From assembly GCF_017312485.1 (NCBI RefSeq), contig NZ_BMBA01000010.1, positions 1-64,000 on the forward strand: DNA of 64,000 bases, given 5' to 3'. Below are positions 27,062 to 36,405 of this stretch, in pieces (position 1 is the stretch's first letter; every line of letters starts with the position of its first letter). Made by a program: the position numbers and the translations under genes. Below the pieces are notes generated by a model that worked only from the letters and a program-made list of their open reading frames with translations, did no database searches and was not told the origin of the DNA. The stretch is from Clostridium zeae (GTDB taxonomy: Bacteria; Bacillota; Clostridia; Clostridiales; Clostridiaceae).

Positions 27062-28705
27062 TTATTCATCTAATATCTCTAGAATACCTTCTCCTAATAT
27101 ATCTACCAATATCTCCTCTGTATCTTTAGTGTCTTCTTCACCTTTGTTAACCTTATATTTAACCTTTACTTTATCCTTTAATATCTCAGAGAATACTTCA
27201 TCAACAGTACTGCTTACTTCCATCTTTTCTAATCTAACCTTATTAAATGAATACTGTTCTTCATATTCTATAGTTATAATACCATTACTTACATCAACTG
27301 GTTTTCCTGTTAGTAATGACGCATACATTACCATAGCTCTTCTTGATTTAAAACCTTCCATAATATCCTTCCATGCTCGCTTTACATCATCTATTGTAAC
27401 TGATGAATGTTCATTATGGTTAGAAGAACCTTCACTATGATGTACTTCTTGTTGCACTTTAGACGGACTTAATTTGCTTTTTTCTGAGGAAGCTCCTTGG
27501 CTCTTTTCATTATTTGCTACACTACTAGAAGCAGGTGCTGCAACTCTTATCTTTCCACTCTTTATAACTTCTTCAAGCTTATTTATTCTTGATAACAAGA
27601 CTTCTTTTGAAGTATCATATTCTATTTTACATAATTTAATTGAAGCTAACTCCAAGTATATTCTAGCCTGCTTACTTTGTTTCGAGCTATCTTCAGCTTC
27701 TTGAAGTATCCTTATTGCCCTCATTACCTCTTCTACTCTCATCCTTGAAGCCTGCTGCTTAAGGAAACTAATATTCTCCACAGACATATCCAATACTTCT
27801 TCTGGTGTGTTTGTTACTTTTACCATAAGCAGATTTCTATAATGAGCTATTAAATCTTTTATAAATAAGTGTACATCTTTACCAGAGAAAACTATCTCCT
27901 CTATTATATTCATAGTTTTTTCAATATTTCGCTCAACTATAGCATCAGTTATATTAAATAAGTATTCATTAGTTACAAGCCCTAACATTGATACAAGACC
28001 TTCATATCTAATTTTGCCATTTCCCATTGAAATAGCCTGATCTAATATACTAAGTGAATCTCTAAGTGCTCCATCTGAAACTCTTGATATTAAATCTAAA
28101 CTCTTATCATCAGCATAAACTCCTTGGTCCTTTACTATTCTTCTTAAATGCCCTGCTATATCATCTTTACCTATTCTTTTAAAGTCAAATCTTTGACATC
28201 TTGATAAAATAGTTATAGGTAATTTCTGAGGGTCTGTAGTAGCCAAAATAAATATAACATTTTTAGGAGGTTCCTCAAGCGTTTTAAGAAATGCATTTAC
28301 TGCACCTTGAGAAAGCATATGAACCTCATCCATTATATAAACTTTGAATCTAGCCTCCTGCGGAGGATACTGAACATCATCTATTATATCTCTGATTTTA
28401 TCTACACCATTATTGGACGCTGCATCTAATTCTGTTATATCTATAGCAAGACCATTATTGATCTTATTACACATCTCACATTTATTACAAGGTTCGCCAT
28501 CATGTAAATCTAAGCAATTTAAAGCCTTAGCAAACACCTTTGCACTAGAGGTCTTTCCAGTACCTCTAGTTCCACAAAATAGGTATGCATGTGCTATTCT
28601 ATTATTTATTATTTGATTTCTTAAAGTTGTTGTTATATGTTCCTGACCTACAACATCTTCAAATTTCTTAGGTCTCCATTCTCTATATAAAGCTGTATAT
28701 GCCAA
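27062..28705 (-). CDS. dnaX: DNA polymerase III subunit gamma/tau
   Basis: 547 residues. Clamp-loader ATPase: Walker A GTRGTGKTS, zinc cysteines CLDLHDGEPCNKCEMC, Walker B VYIMDEVHMLS, sensor ATTDPQKLPITILSRCQRF. The C-terminal third is the low-conservation tau part with a Ser/Gln-rich linker. The start is a TTG at 28705 (AYTALYREWRPK follows), 6 bases after AGGTGG; the frame stays open a little upstream. No slippery A-run was recognised, so a separate gamma form cannot be predicted here. The SRP RNA often found before dnaX is 10 kb away in this window. Confidence 0.95.
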   Translation of the reverse strand: MAYTALYREWRPKKFEDVVGQEHITTTLRNQIINNRIAHAYLFCGTRGTGKTSSAKVFAKALNCLDLHDGEPCNKCEMCNKINNGLAIDITELDAASNNGVDKIRDIIDDVQYPPQEARFKVYIMDEVHMLSQGAVNAFLKTLEEPPKNVIFILATTDPQKLPITILSRCQRFDFKRIGKDDIAGHLRRIVKDQGVYADDKSLDLISRVSDGALRDSLSILDQAISMGNGKIRYEGLVSMLGLVTNEYLFNITDAIVERNIEKTMNIIEEIVFSGKDVHLFIKDLIAHYRNLLMVKVTNTPEEVLDMSVENISFLKQQASRMRVEEVMRAIRILQEAEDSSKQSKQARIYLELASIKLCKIEYDTSKEVLLSRINKLEEVIKSGKIRVAAPASSSVANNEKSQGASSEKSKLSPSKVQQEVHHSEGSSNHNEHSSVTIDDVKRAWKDIMEGFKSRRAMVMYASLLTGKPVDVSNGIITIEYEEQYSFNKVRLEKMEVSSTVDEVFSEILKDKVKVKYKVNKGEEDTKDTEEILVDILGEGILEILDE

Positions 28706-28863
28706 GGTTAACCACCTCACTATCATTCCTAAATCCTACTTAATATTATACATCAATGATAGAAATTAAACCAACCATTGTTTATTTGCTATTTAATAAT
28801 ATATAAATTATGCTTTTAAAAATTTTTAACGCTTAATCACTATGAAAATAATCTCAATCAGCA

Positions 28864-28901
28864 AAAGAAAAAGAAGCTGATCTTTATCTATCAACTTCTT
28901 T
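28864..28901 (-). terminator. terminator after the zinc-ribbon gene
   Basis: AAAGAAG.TGA/TCA.CTTCTTT stem followed on the minus strand by TTTCTTTTGC. Confidence 0.65.
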
Positions 28902-29001
28902 AATGTACATATTATTAAATACATGCTGTATATAGGCATTATTAAGGTCCCAAATTAATGCCACCTTAATTTCAGCACAGTACTCAAATGTTGTCATATA
29001 C

Positions 29002-29253
29002 CTATTTCCATCTCTTTAATGCAGGTAATGCTTCCTTCATTATATTCCTAGCTTTAGTTTCTTCCATTCCTTCTTGTTTCATAAATCCAACACAAATATC
29101 TTCCATCTCATTTATGGTTATATCCTGTTTAAACTTACCATTCTCATAGCAATATACACAATAATCTTTATTTTTACTCCCATCTTCATTAGTAGCTAAT
29201 AATTTTTCATCCTCTAGTGGCATAGCACAGCTTTGACAAATATTCATTTCCAT
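29002..29253 (-). CDS. small zinc-ribbon protein
   Basis: 83 residues. CQSCAMPLED ... YCVYCYENGKF is a putative treble-clef zinc ribbon (Zn_ribbon_2-like), and the C-terminal half (FMKQEGMEETKARNIMKEALPALKRW) is the helical part of the same family. Found widely in Firmicutes, function unknown. It lies directly downstream of a WYL regulator and is likely cotranscribed with it. Confidence 0.85.
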   Translation of the reverse strand: MEMNICQSCAMPLEDEKLLATNEDGSKNKDYCVYCYENGKFKQDITINEMEDICVGFMKQEGMEETKARNIMKEALPALKRWK

Positions 29254-29321
29254 AATTTAAATACCTCCTAAAAACTTATATTTAAATTATATAGATATTA
29301 ATAAGACATATGTTTGTCGTA

Positions 29322-30233
29322 TTACTTATACTTATTTAAAATATTTTTCACTCTCTCTACAATTATTTCTTTAACATGACTTGGCTCTAGTATTTCAACC
29401 TTATCTCCAAAGCTTAATAGCATACTATAAACCCACTCATCTTCTGGATAGCTAACCTCAACCAGTATATCTCCATCTTCTTGAAAACTCATTTCTTCCA
29501 TCTCAAAATAATCATCCAATCTATTCATACATGAAGGATGAAATTTTAGTCTCAAGTGAATATAATTACTTCCCTTCTCAGTAAGCAGATTATGATTTTC
29601 AATATTCTTCGGTATAAAGGTATTTTCAGTTTTTTTCAGCTCGCCTATTCTCGTAAGCTTAAATAGCCTAAACTCTTCCCTCAACTTACAAAATCCATAA
29701 ACATACCATGTATTAACTTTTAGTATCAGGGTATGAGGTTCAATCTCTCTATCTGTACCTTTTCCATTTAGATCTACATAGTAAAATTTTATGGTACAGC
29801 TCATATCTATTGCATCTCTTATTATTGATACCTTGCTTTTAATTCTTTTTGAATTTCCCCAATGAGAAAAATCCATTATAAAATTCTTATCTATATTAAC
29901 ATTGTCATTAGCCTTAACTGCTTTTAATTTTTCAGCCATACCTTTCACCACAGGATCATCATATACACCCTCTAAACCCTTAAGCAATTTCAATAGTAAG
30001 TCATATTCTTTTTCAGTTACAAAATTATTATCTATCTTATAACCTTCTAGTATTTCATAGCCGCCTTCATACCCTTTATATGAAACTATAGGTATACCTG
30101 CTATATTTATTGCATCTATATCTCTTTGAACAGTCCTCACTGATACCTCAAAAAATTCTGCTAATTCCTTTGCTGTAACTCTCTTTTTATTTATAAGCAT
30201 CATAATTATTGTAATTAATCTCTCAATCTTCAA
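29322..30233 (-). CDS. WYL-domain transcriptional regulator (YafY-like)
   Basis: 303 residues. N-terminal HTH_11 winged helix (VTAKELAEFFEVSVRTVQRDIDAI), a WYL domain in the middle (FYYVDLNGKGTDREIEPHTLILKVNTWYVYGFC, then FRLFKLTRI) and a C-terminal WCX extension. WYL domains sense nucleotide-like ligands in several systems, including defence and DNA-damage control. The start is a TTG behind GGGG. The only close partner is the zinc-ribbon gene downstream. Confidence 0.88.
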   Translation of the reverse strand: MKIERLITIIMMLINKKRVTAKELAEFFEVSVRTVQRDIDAINIAGIPIVSYKGYEGGYEILEGYKIDNNFVTEKEYDLLLKLLKGLEGVYDDPVVKGMAEKLKAVKANDNVNIDKNFIMDFSHWGNSKRIKSKVSIIRDAIDMSCTIKFYYVDLNGKGTDREIEPHTLILKVNTWYVYGFCKLREEFRLFKLTRIGELKKTENTFIPKNIENHNLLTEKGSNYIHLRLKFHPSCMNRLDDYFEMEEMSFQEDGDILVEVSYPEDEWVYSMLLSFGDKVEILEPSHVKEIIVERVKNILNKYK

Positions 30234-30400
30234 ATCTTTATCCCCTTTATTAATTTAGAAATTTAAATTTTATATATTTAGCAATAGGTATGTATACCGA
30301 AAGAGTTTAAATTAAAAACCTATACATTTTTCAATAGTTCCATATTATAGCATCATTTATGATTTTTAAAGCACCTGCTAAAAGAGTAAAATATATATAA

Positions 30401-30494
30401 AGATGAAACACTTTAATCATTAAACTCAAAATAAAGATTTCGATGGTTCTACAAATCTTTATTTTGATAAATTGAAATATGAAGTAGTTTATCT
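30401..30494. repeat. palindromic MITE-like element, copy 3
   Basis: Outer arms AGATGAAACACTTTA and TGAAGTAGTTTATCT; inner perfect stem TCAAAATAAAGATTT / AAATCTTTATTTTGA. Lies 105 bp upstream of the thyA start, where it might affect transcription. Confidence 0.7.
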
Positions 30495-30598
30495 ATAAGA
30501 AACTTGTATTTATACCTTTAAATATCCTATAAATATAATTATATAACTATACAACTTATATTTTAATATAAGTTATGTCTAAATCACAGGAGGAGAAT

Positions 30599-31390
30599 AT
30601 GAGCATTTATGATAAAAAGTATCTTTCCATTGTAGAAGATATCTTGGAAAATGGTTATTTTGATAACAATAGAACTGGTGTAAGAACATATAAACTTCCT
30701 CACCAAATAATGCAATTTGATTTACAAAAAGAATTTCCTATCCTAACAACAAAATTTGTAGCTTTCAAAACTGCAGTTAAAGAATTATTGTGGATATTCA
30801 AGGACGGTTCTAATGATGTAAGAAAGCTTCAGGACGAGAACGTTCATATATGGGATGAATGGATGATGGATGACGGAACCATAGGTACTTCATATGGTTG
30901 GATTGTAAAGAAATTTGACCAAATAGATAATCTTATTGAAACCTTAAAAACAAATCCTCAGGATAGAAGAATGATGATAAATTTATGGCAAATTCCGTAC
31001 CTAAATGGAGGACCACTTCATCCATGCTGCTTTTTAACCATGTGGGATGTCACTGATGGAAAACTTAACTGTATGCTAGTGCAAAGAAGTGGAGATATGG
31101 GACTTGGAGTTCCTTTTAATTCTAGTCAATATGCTGTATTAGTACACCTTATTGCTCAAGCTACAAATCTAAAACCTGGTTTATTAACACATGTTATAAA
31201 CAATGCTCACATATATGAAAATCACATTAATGGGTTAAAAGAGCAGCTTTTAAGAAAAGATTGTTCTTATGATGCACCTAGACTTTGGATAAATCCTGAA
31301 ATTAATGACTTTCACGATTTTACAGCAGATGACATTAAATTAATAGATTATAAACATCATTCAAAAATAAATATGGAGGTGGCAATTTAA
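30599..31390 (+). CDS. thyA: thymidylate synthase
   Basis: Makes dTMP from dUMP with methylene-tetrahydrofolate. 263 residues: [20 protein letters not shown], the catalytic cysteine C143 in [24 protein letters not shown] and HIYENH. The normal PCH is PCC here. GGAGGAG precedes the ATG at 30599; a longer frame from 30575 crosses this ribosome site. Overlaps folA by one base (TAATG), so the two are translationally coupled. The C-terminus is short after the substrate segment but within the family range. Confidence 0.94.
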   Translation: MSIYDKKYLSIVEDILENGYFDNNRTGVRTYKLPHQIMQFDLQKEFPILTTKFVAFKTAVKELLWIFKDGSNDVRKLQDENVHIWDEWMMDDGTIGTSYGWIVKKFDQIDNLIETLKTNPQDRRMMINLWQIPYLNGGPLHPCCFLTMWDVTDGKLNCMLVQRSGDMGLGVPFNSSQYAVLVHLIAQATNLKPGLLTHVINNAHIYENHINGLKEQLLRKDCSYDAPRLWINPEINDFHDFTADDIKLIDYKHHSKINMEVAI

Positions 31391-31884
31391 TGCTTTCTAT
31401 AATAGCAGCTATATCAGAAAATGGAGTAATAGGAAATAACAACGACCTAATCTGGCATCTTCCTGCTGATCTTAAAAGATTTAAAAAAATAACCTCTGGA
31501 CATACAGTTATTTTGGGACGAAAAACCTTTCAATCACTTCCAGGTGTTCTTCCAAATAGATATCATGTTATTATAACAAAAGATAATAATTTCTTTGTTG
31601 ACGACGAAAATGTAGAAGTGATTAATTCACTTGACGAAATTATTACTAGATTCTCTAACACTGAGGATGAAGTTTTCATAATTGGTGGAGGAGAAATATA
31701 TTCACAGCTTCTTCCTTATACAAATAAACTTTATATAACTAGAGTAAAAAAACACTTCGATGGAGATACTTTTTTTCCAGATATAGATTACTCGGACTGG
31801 AATATTATAGAACAGGAAATCGGAGTTGAGGATGAACGAAATACAATACCTTACGAATTTATTTCTTTAATTAGAAAAATATAA
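31390..31884 (+). CDS. folA: dihydrofolate reductase
   Basis: 164 residues. [32 protein letters not shown] carries the substrate and NADPH sites, followed by VILGRKTFQSLP and VFIIGGGEIYSQLLPYTNKLYITRV. It recycles the dihydrofolate released by the thymidylate synthase encoded directly upstream. Its ATG overlaps the thyA stop codon, with GGAGG inside the end of thyA. Confidence 0.95.
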   Translation: MLSIIAAISENGVIGNNNDLIWHLPADLKRFKKITSGHTVILGRKTFQSLPGVLPNRYHVIITKDNNFFVDDENVEVINSLDEIITRFSNTEDEVFIIGGGEIYSQLLPYTNKLYITRVKKHFDGDTFFPDIDYSDWNIIEQEIGVEDERNTIPYEFISLIRKI

Positions 31885-31898
31885 TAGGGTACCCTATA

Positions 31899-31958
31899 CA
31901 GTAAAAAAGTAGCTGTATCAATATATGCTTATTTATATCGATACAGCTACTCTTATTT
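31899..31958. terminator. bidirectional terminator between folA and the secreted SOD gene
   Basis: AGTAGCTGTATC/GATACAGCTACT stem with a long AT-rich loop; TCTTATTTT follows on the plus strand and TTTTTTACTGTATAG on the minus strand. Confidence 0.8.
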
Positions 31959-31979
31959 TACCAACAGATAGTTTAATCC

Positions 31980-32666
31980 TTAGCTTTGATTATATAATTC
32001 TTCAGCTTTATCCCAGTTAACTACATTCCACCAAGCATCTATGTAATCTGCCCTCTTATTCTGATACTTTAAATAATAAGCATGTTCCCATACATCTAAG
32101 GCTATAATTGGCTTAAGTCCTAAAGGTATAGGAGTATCTTGATTTGGAGTAGAAACTATAGATAATTTTCCATTATTATCTTTCAATAACCAAGCCCATC
32201 CTGAACCAAATCTATCCAATGAAGCTTGCTTAAATTGCTTTTTAAAGTTAATAAAGGAACCAAAATCTCTGTCTATTGCTTTCATTACATTTCCTTTTGG
32301 ATTGCCGCCTTTACTAGGAGCCATTATATCCCAAAAAAATGTGTGGTTATAATGTCCCCCACCATTATTTTTTACACTTTCTCTAATATCACTTGGTAAT
32401 GTATCAATAGAAGATAATAATTCTTCTAAAGATTTCCCATATAATTCTGGATGCTTATCTAGTGCTTTATTAAGATTATCTACATAAGCCTGATGATGCT
32501 TATCATGATGTATTCTCATTGTCTGCTCATCTATATATGGTTCAAGTGATTTATAATCATATTTTAATGGTGGTACCTCAAATTTTTTCATATTTTGTTC
32601 AAATGCACTAACATTAATAGAAAAAATCATTACAATTAATAAAGTTATAGATATAAATTTTCTCAC
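31980..32666 (-). CDS. superoxide dismutase, Mn/Fe family, with signal peptide
   Basis: 228 residues. Unlike the copy at 1754, it begins with a typical signal peptide (RKFISITLLIVMIFSINVSA, cleavage after VSA), so it should act outside the membrane. The mature part keeps the metal ligands (H53 in RIHHDKHH, the GGGHYNHTFFW histidine, and DVWEHAYY) and NQDTP. GTG start, AGGAGG 7 bases upstream. That ribosome site is paired with CACCTC in a hairpin just upstream (32667-32716), suggesting translational control. Confidence 0.9.
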   Translation of the reverse strand: MRKFISITLLIVMIFSINVSAFEQNMKKFEVPPLKYDYKSLEPYIDEQTMRIHHDKHHQAYVDNLNKALDKHPELYGKSLEELLSSIDTLPSDIRESVKNNGGGHYNHTFFWDIMAPSKGGNPKGNVMKAIDRDFGSFINFKKQFKQASLDRFGSGWAWLLKDNNGKLSIVSTPNQDTPIPLGLKPIIALDVWEHAYYLKYQNKRADYIDAWWNVVNWDKAEELYNQS

Positions 32667-32716
32667 AAAAACACCTCCTGTTTATGAGAATAGTATTCTC
32701 TTACAAGAGGTGTTTT
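32667..32716 (-). promoter_or_regulatory. hairpin hiding the ribosome site of the secreted SOD
   Basis: On the minus strand AAAACACCTC (32716-32707) pairs with GAGGTGTTTT (32677-32668), which contains the Shine-Dalgarno sequence; an inner stem GAGAAT/ATTCTC extends the structure. The start codon follows directly. This is a candidate RNA thermometer, ligand-responsive leader or processing-dependent switch. Confidence 0.6.
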
Positions 32717-32750
32717 ATTATTCTAATTTATTATATTTTTACGCAACTGC

Positions 32751-32796
32751 CTTTCCAAGCATATGTGAAGAAAACTTGGCAGGCAATCACCTTTTA
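32751..32796. other. hairpin downstream of the HTH-TPR regulator gene
   Basis: TTGCCTGCCAAG / CTTGGAAAGGCAG imperfect stem with a 15-nt loop, close to the stop codon at 32806. The minus strand continues with GCGTAAAAA, not a U tract, so termination is uncertain. Confidence 0.4.
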
Positions 32797-32805
32797 TTTT
32801 AATGT

Positions 32806-34089
32806 TTAATGGTTTTCAATAGCATTACCTAACTGAGACAAGAGTTTTACAGCCTCTTCAGTATTACCTCTTCTTAATTCAACCTCAACTAATTTTGTTA
32901 ATGCATACTTTCTACCATCATCAATACTATTTTTATCTAGTACACTTAAGAAGTTTAGAGAAGTATCCTTTATTTTTTCAATATCTTCTATAGATTCATA
33001 TATATTAATCAAATCCTTATATGTCTCAAAGAGAATTGAATAATTACTATATTCTTCAGCCATATTCATAGCTAATTCCATTATCATCATGCTTTCATCT
33101 ACAAGCCCTTGCTTAAAAAACACCTTACCTTTTATATTTAATACATAAGGAAGAGTGCCCTTATCTGTTCTATTTTTTATCTTTTGAGCTAGATTTATAT
33201 ATTTTATACTCTCCTGTAATTCATCACTCTCGTAATAATATTCACCTAGATTACTATACAACATAGCTAGCAAGTAGTGCTCTTCTTCTGAAAGTTCTTG
33301 TATTATTAAAAAGTAATCATCCACAGCTTCTTTTCTTTTACCTAGTTTATAGTATGAATTTGCTTTCAAAACTCTTGAATCTATCTTCACACTACGTTCA
33401 ACATTATCATTAAACACAATATACTTGTCCAAAATCTCTATACTTTCATTATATTTCTGCATATCGAAATATGTGAGAGCAAGATTATAGCTAGTGTTAA
33501 CAAAGCAGTCTACATCACCTAGCTCTTTAGCATAATGCATAGCTTGATTAAAATAAAATATAGCATCATCATATTCATTTCTTTTTAATTTACAAACACC
33601 CATTTGCTTATAGACATATGTTTGTAGCTCTTTTAACTTTAGCTCTTTAAGTTTTCCTAATGAATTTGAATAATTTATAAATGCCTTTGAATAATTCACT
33701 TCTTCTAAATATTTATCTGCATCTTTTTTATAGATTTCTGCAGTTATATCATCTAGATTAAATTCGGTGGATATAAGCAATAATTCTTCAAATTGCCCAT
33801 GCCTATTATTATCTTTTATTAATTCGTTACTACAATAGACTCTAGCATCTTCATAGGGTTCTCTAGAAAAATAGTCATCATCTAATTTTAACTCTAACCC
33901 TACTTCTCTCCCCTTTTCATTAAACTTTTCAGCTAGTATCTTTGAACTCGATTTACTTACTCTTCTTTTACCGCTTTCCATCATACTTATGAACGCTCTA
34001 GTCATATTACTATCTTCTAGTTCAGATTGATTCATATGAAATCTCTTTCTCATAAGCCTTATCTTTGCACCAGGATCGTAGAAATTCAA
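32806..34089 (-). CDS. XRE-type HTH regulator with TPR repeats (RRNPP-like)
   Basis: 427 residues. The N-terminal HTH (PGAKIRLMRKRFHMNQSELE, SNMTRAFISMMESGKRRVS) is followed by at least seven tetratricopeptide-like repeats covering residues 130-425 (for example YDDAIFYFNQAMHYAKELGD, KYNESIEILDKYI). This is the architecture of peptide-pheromone regulators of the RRNPP group, but many clostridial members are orphans; no short pheromone-precursor gene was seen next to it. Start TTG at 34089, behind GAGGTG. DedA lies directly upstream. Confidence 0.82.
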   Translation of the reverse strand: MNFYDPGAKIRLMRKRFHMNQSELEDSNMTRAFISMMESGKRRVSKSSSKILAEKFNEKGREVGLELKLDDDYFSREPYEDARVYCSNELIKDNNRHGQFEELLLISTEFNLDDITAEIYKKDADKYLEEVNYSKAFINYSNSLGKLKELKLKELQTYVYKQMGVCKLKRNEYDDAIFYFNQAMHYAKELGDVDCFVNTSYNLALTYFDMQKYNESIEILDKYIVFNDNVERSVKIDSRVLKANSYYKLGKRKEAVDDYFLIIQELSEEEHYLLAMLYSNLGEYYYESDELQESIKYINLAQKIKNRTDKGTLPYVLNIKGKVFFKQGLVDESMMIMELAMNMAEEYSNYSILFETYKDLINIYESIEDIEKIKDTSLNFLSVLDKNSIDDGRKYALTKLVEVELRRGNTEEAVKLLSQLGNAIENH

Positions 34090-34128
34090 ATTAATCACCT
34101 CGTATATGTTAATAAATAATTATATTTA

Positions 34129-34752
34129 CTATTCTTCTGTAACAGTTTTTCTTCTTCTATTTATAATCCAATAGCCAATTAAACCTATAACTGCAGCTAC
34201 AACAATATAATCTGCAATATGTAACCATGAACGAATCTTAGTCCAATTTTCTCCCATAATATATCCAGCATAACCTAAAATTATGCTCCATATTAAGGAT
34301 CCAACAAAAGTATAAAATACGAATTTCTTAAAATTCATTTTACTTATTCCTGCTGGCAGAGATATAAAAGTTCTTATTATAGGCAAGAGCCTCGAAAAAA
34401 ACGCTATCTTTTCTCCATATTTATTAAAATAGTTATCACTCATTTCTAGATGAGATTTTGATAACCTTAGCTTTTCTGCATACTTTTCAACTAAAGGTCT
34501 TCCACCTTTAGCGCCAATATAATAAATAAATACTGATCCAAAAGTTCCACCTAAAGTTCCAATTATTATAACTAAGATAAGATTTAGCTTATTGCCAGTA
34601 TAGGCACTTGAGGCTAGGTATCCTCCAAAAGGCAATATAGCTTCACTTGGTATAGGAATACATGCACTTTCTAATGCCATAAGTGAAAAAACTCCGAAGT
34701 ATCCAAGCTTGCCCAAAACATATATAGCCCAATTTACTATGAATTCTATCAT
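34129..34752 (-). CDS. DedA family membrane protein
   Basis: 207 residues with about five hydrophobic segments and the DedA (SNARE-associated) landmarks: ALESACIPIPSEAILPFGGYLA, GGTFGSVFIYYIGAKGGRP, FFSRLLPIIRTFISLPAGISKM. Members act in phospholipid (undecaprenyl phosphate or PE) translocation. AAGGAG precedes the ATG. It lies 39 bp upstream of the HTH-TPR gene and is likely in one operon with it. Confidence 0.92.
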   Translation of the reverse strand: MIEFIVNWAIYVLGKLGYFGVFSLMALESACIPIPSEAILPFGGYLASSAYTGNKLNLILVIIIGTLGGTFGSVFIYYIGAKGGRPLVEKYAEKLRLSKSHLEMSDNYFNKYGEKIAFFSRLLPIIRTFISLPAGISKMNFKKFVFYTFVGSLIWSIILGYAGYIMGENWTKIRSWLHIADYIVVAAVIGLIGYWIINRRRKTVTEE

Positions 34753-34969
34753 TTACTATCTCCTTATACTGAAATTTAACAAATATTCTAGAAATATTAT
34801 GCCACAAACTTTGGCTTTAATCAAAGAATATGGGATGATTATGTGTAAAATTTATTATTAAATATCCCTATCTCCAATTATTTACCTATATATGAGATAA
34901 AATTCTTAAATTCTTAGATTTTTAAACAAGTATAACTTGATTACTCTTAGAGAAATCTTATAATTATTG

Positions 34970-35018
34970 TTTACAGAATTGATAAAAAGGAATAATATAA
35001 AAGTGAGTAATCACTCAT
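34970..35018 (+). promoter_or_regulatory. promoter and TetR-type operator of the exporter operon
   Basis: TTTACA (34970-34975), 17 bp spacer, TAATAT (34993-34998), then the inverted repeat TGAGT-AATC-ACTCA at 35004-35017 over the expected transcription start. The repeat fits binding by the TetR protein encoded by the first gene, giving autorepression. Confidence 0.7.
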
Positions 35019-35035
35019 TTTAAAAGGAGGGTATT

Positions 35036-35641
35036 ATGGTCCGTGAAAATAAAGAGCAAATAATTTTAGAAGCCGCCATAAAAATTTTTTCAGAAAAAGG
35101 TTTTAGTGCAACAACAACTAGTGAAATAGCTAAAAGTGCAGGAGTTGCTGAAGGCACTATATTTAGATACTTTAAAACAAAAAAAGATTTATTAACTGGT
35201 GCTATGGTAAAGCTTGTTGAAGTTTTTAGTGAAATGTTTATAACCTCTAGAATCAATAAAATACTAAAAGATCATGAAGGAATGGATCCAAAAATCACAT
35301 TAAAAGCTATTGCTAAAGATAGACTAGATATAATAGACAAACATTGGGACTTAATTAAGGTAGTTATTACGGAATTACAGTTTCATGAGGATTTAAGAAA
35401 TTCATTTTTAGTAAACATGGCTTCAAAAGGAAAACTGTTATTAGAAGACTTTATAAAATCCGGTATAGATAGAGGAGTATTTAGAGATATTAATCCTACA
35501 ATAGTAGCACGAGCATTAGTAGGTACTCTTGGCATTTACATAGTTCAAAGACAACTGATTCCGAGCATCGTAAATATTAATGATGATGAACAAATTGATA
35601 TGATTATAGATCTGTTTTTAAACGGCTTAAACAAAAAATAG
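35036..35641 (+). CDS. TetR family transcriptional regulator
   Basis: 201 residues with the TetR N-terminal [45 protein letters not shown]. The C-terminal ligand domain is of the drug-exporter-repressor kind. First gene of a four-gene operon with HlyD-like, ATPase and permease genes; a palindromic operator sits at the promoter. It should repress the operon until a toxic compound binds. Confidence 0.92.
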   Translation: MVRENKEQIILEAAIKIFSEKGFSATTTSEIAKSAGVAEGTIFRYFKTKKDLLTGAMVKLVEVFSEMFITSRINKILKDHEGMDPKITLKAIAKDRLDIIDKHWDLIKVVITELQFHEDLRNSFLVNMASKGKLLLEDFIKSGIDRGVFRDINPTIVARALVGTLGIYIVQRQLIPSIVNINDDEQIDMIIDLFLNGLNKK

Positions 35642-35653
35642 GAGGATTGTAAA

Positions 35654-36394
35654 ATGATTAAGAAAGTTATTTCTTTTATTCTATTATTAACAACATTAAG
35701 TCTAGCAGGTTGTAGCACAAATAAAAACTCCAACAACAATATTTATACAGGCACTGTAGAATCGGAAAACTTTAATATCTCTTCAGAAGTAACCGGAAAG
35801 ATAAATGAGATCAACATAACAGAGGGTTCACTAATAAAATCTGGTGATAAAATCGTTCAAGTAGATTCAAAATCTTATGAACTTCAAAAACAACAAGCTG
35901 AAGCAACGCTAAAGATTGCTAAAGCTAAGCAATCAGATATACCTGACTCTGCAAAAACTTCTATCAAAGAAGAAGCACAAGGCGCAATAGATCAAGCTCA
36001 AGCATCTGTTGATTTAGCAAAACTTCAAATTGAAAAAACAACTATAACATCTTATATTGATGGTACTATAACTGAAGTATTAGTTCATAAAGGTGACCTA
36101 GTTACTCCTGGAATGAATGTGGCAAAAGTTACGGATTTAAAAAATAAATATATAAAAATATATATAGAAGAATCTAAGAGAAGTAAGGTAAAACTAAACA
36201 ACTCCTTAACAATAAAATTCAATGATAAAACAGAAAAAGGTAAAATAACTTATATATCAGATCAATCTGAATTCACTCCAAAAAATGTTGAGACTAAAGA
36301 TGATAAAGAAAAAACATTATTCGAAGTAAAACTAAAACTCGATGATAACAGCACAGCTACCCCAGGACTTATGGCAGATGTTATTCTAGAATAG
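35654..36394 (+). CDS. HlyD-type membrane fusion lipoprotein
   Basis: 246 residues. Signal sequence with lipobox (LSLAGC, lipidated C19), a biotinyl-lipoyl-like half (YTGTVESENFNISSEVTGKI ... GDKIVQVDSKSYELQ), a coiled-coil hairpin (QKQQAEATLKIAKAKQ ... QAQASVDLAKLQIEKT) and a C-terminal beta-barrel. In Gram-positives it couples to an ABC exporter from the outer face of the membrane. Follows tetR by 12 bp. Confidence 0.88.
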   Translation: MIKKVISFILLLTTLSLAGCSTNKNSNNNIYTGTVESENFNISSEVTGKINEINITEGSLIKSGDKIVQVDSKSYELQKQQAEATLKIAKAKQSDIPDSAKTSIKEEAQGAIDQAQASVDLAKLQIEKTTITSYIDGTITEVLVHKGDLVTPGMNVAKVTDLKNKYIKIYIEESKRSKVKLNNSLTIKFNDKTEKGKITYISDQSEFTPKNVETKDDKEKTLFEVKLKLDDNSTATPGLMADVILE

Positions 36395-36405
36395 AGGTGA
36401 TATAT

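Noticed and set aside
32740-34128. Pheromone-precursor gene next to the HTH-TPR regulator
   Set aside because: No short frame with a ribosome site and signal-like sequence was found on either side.
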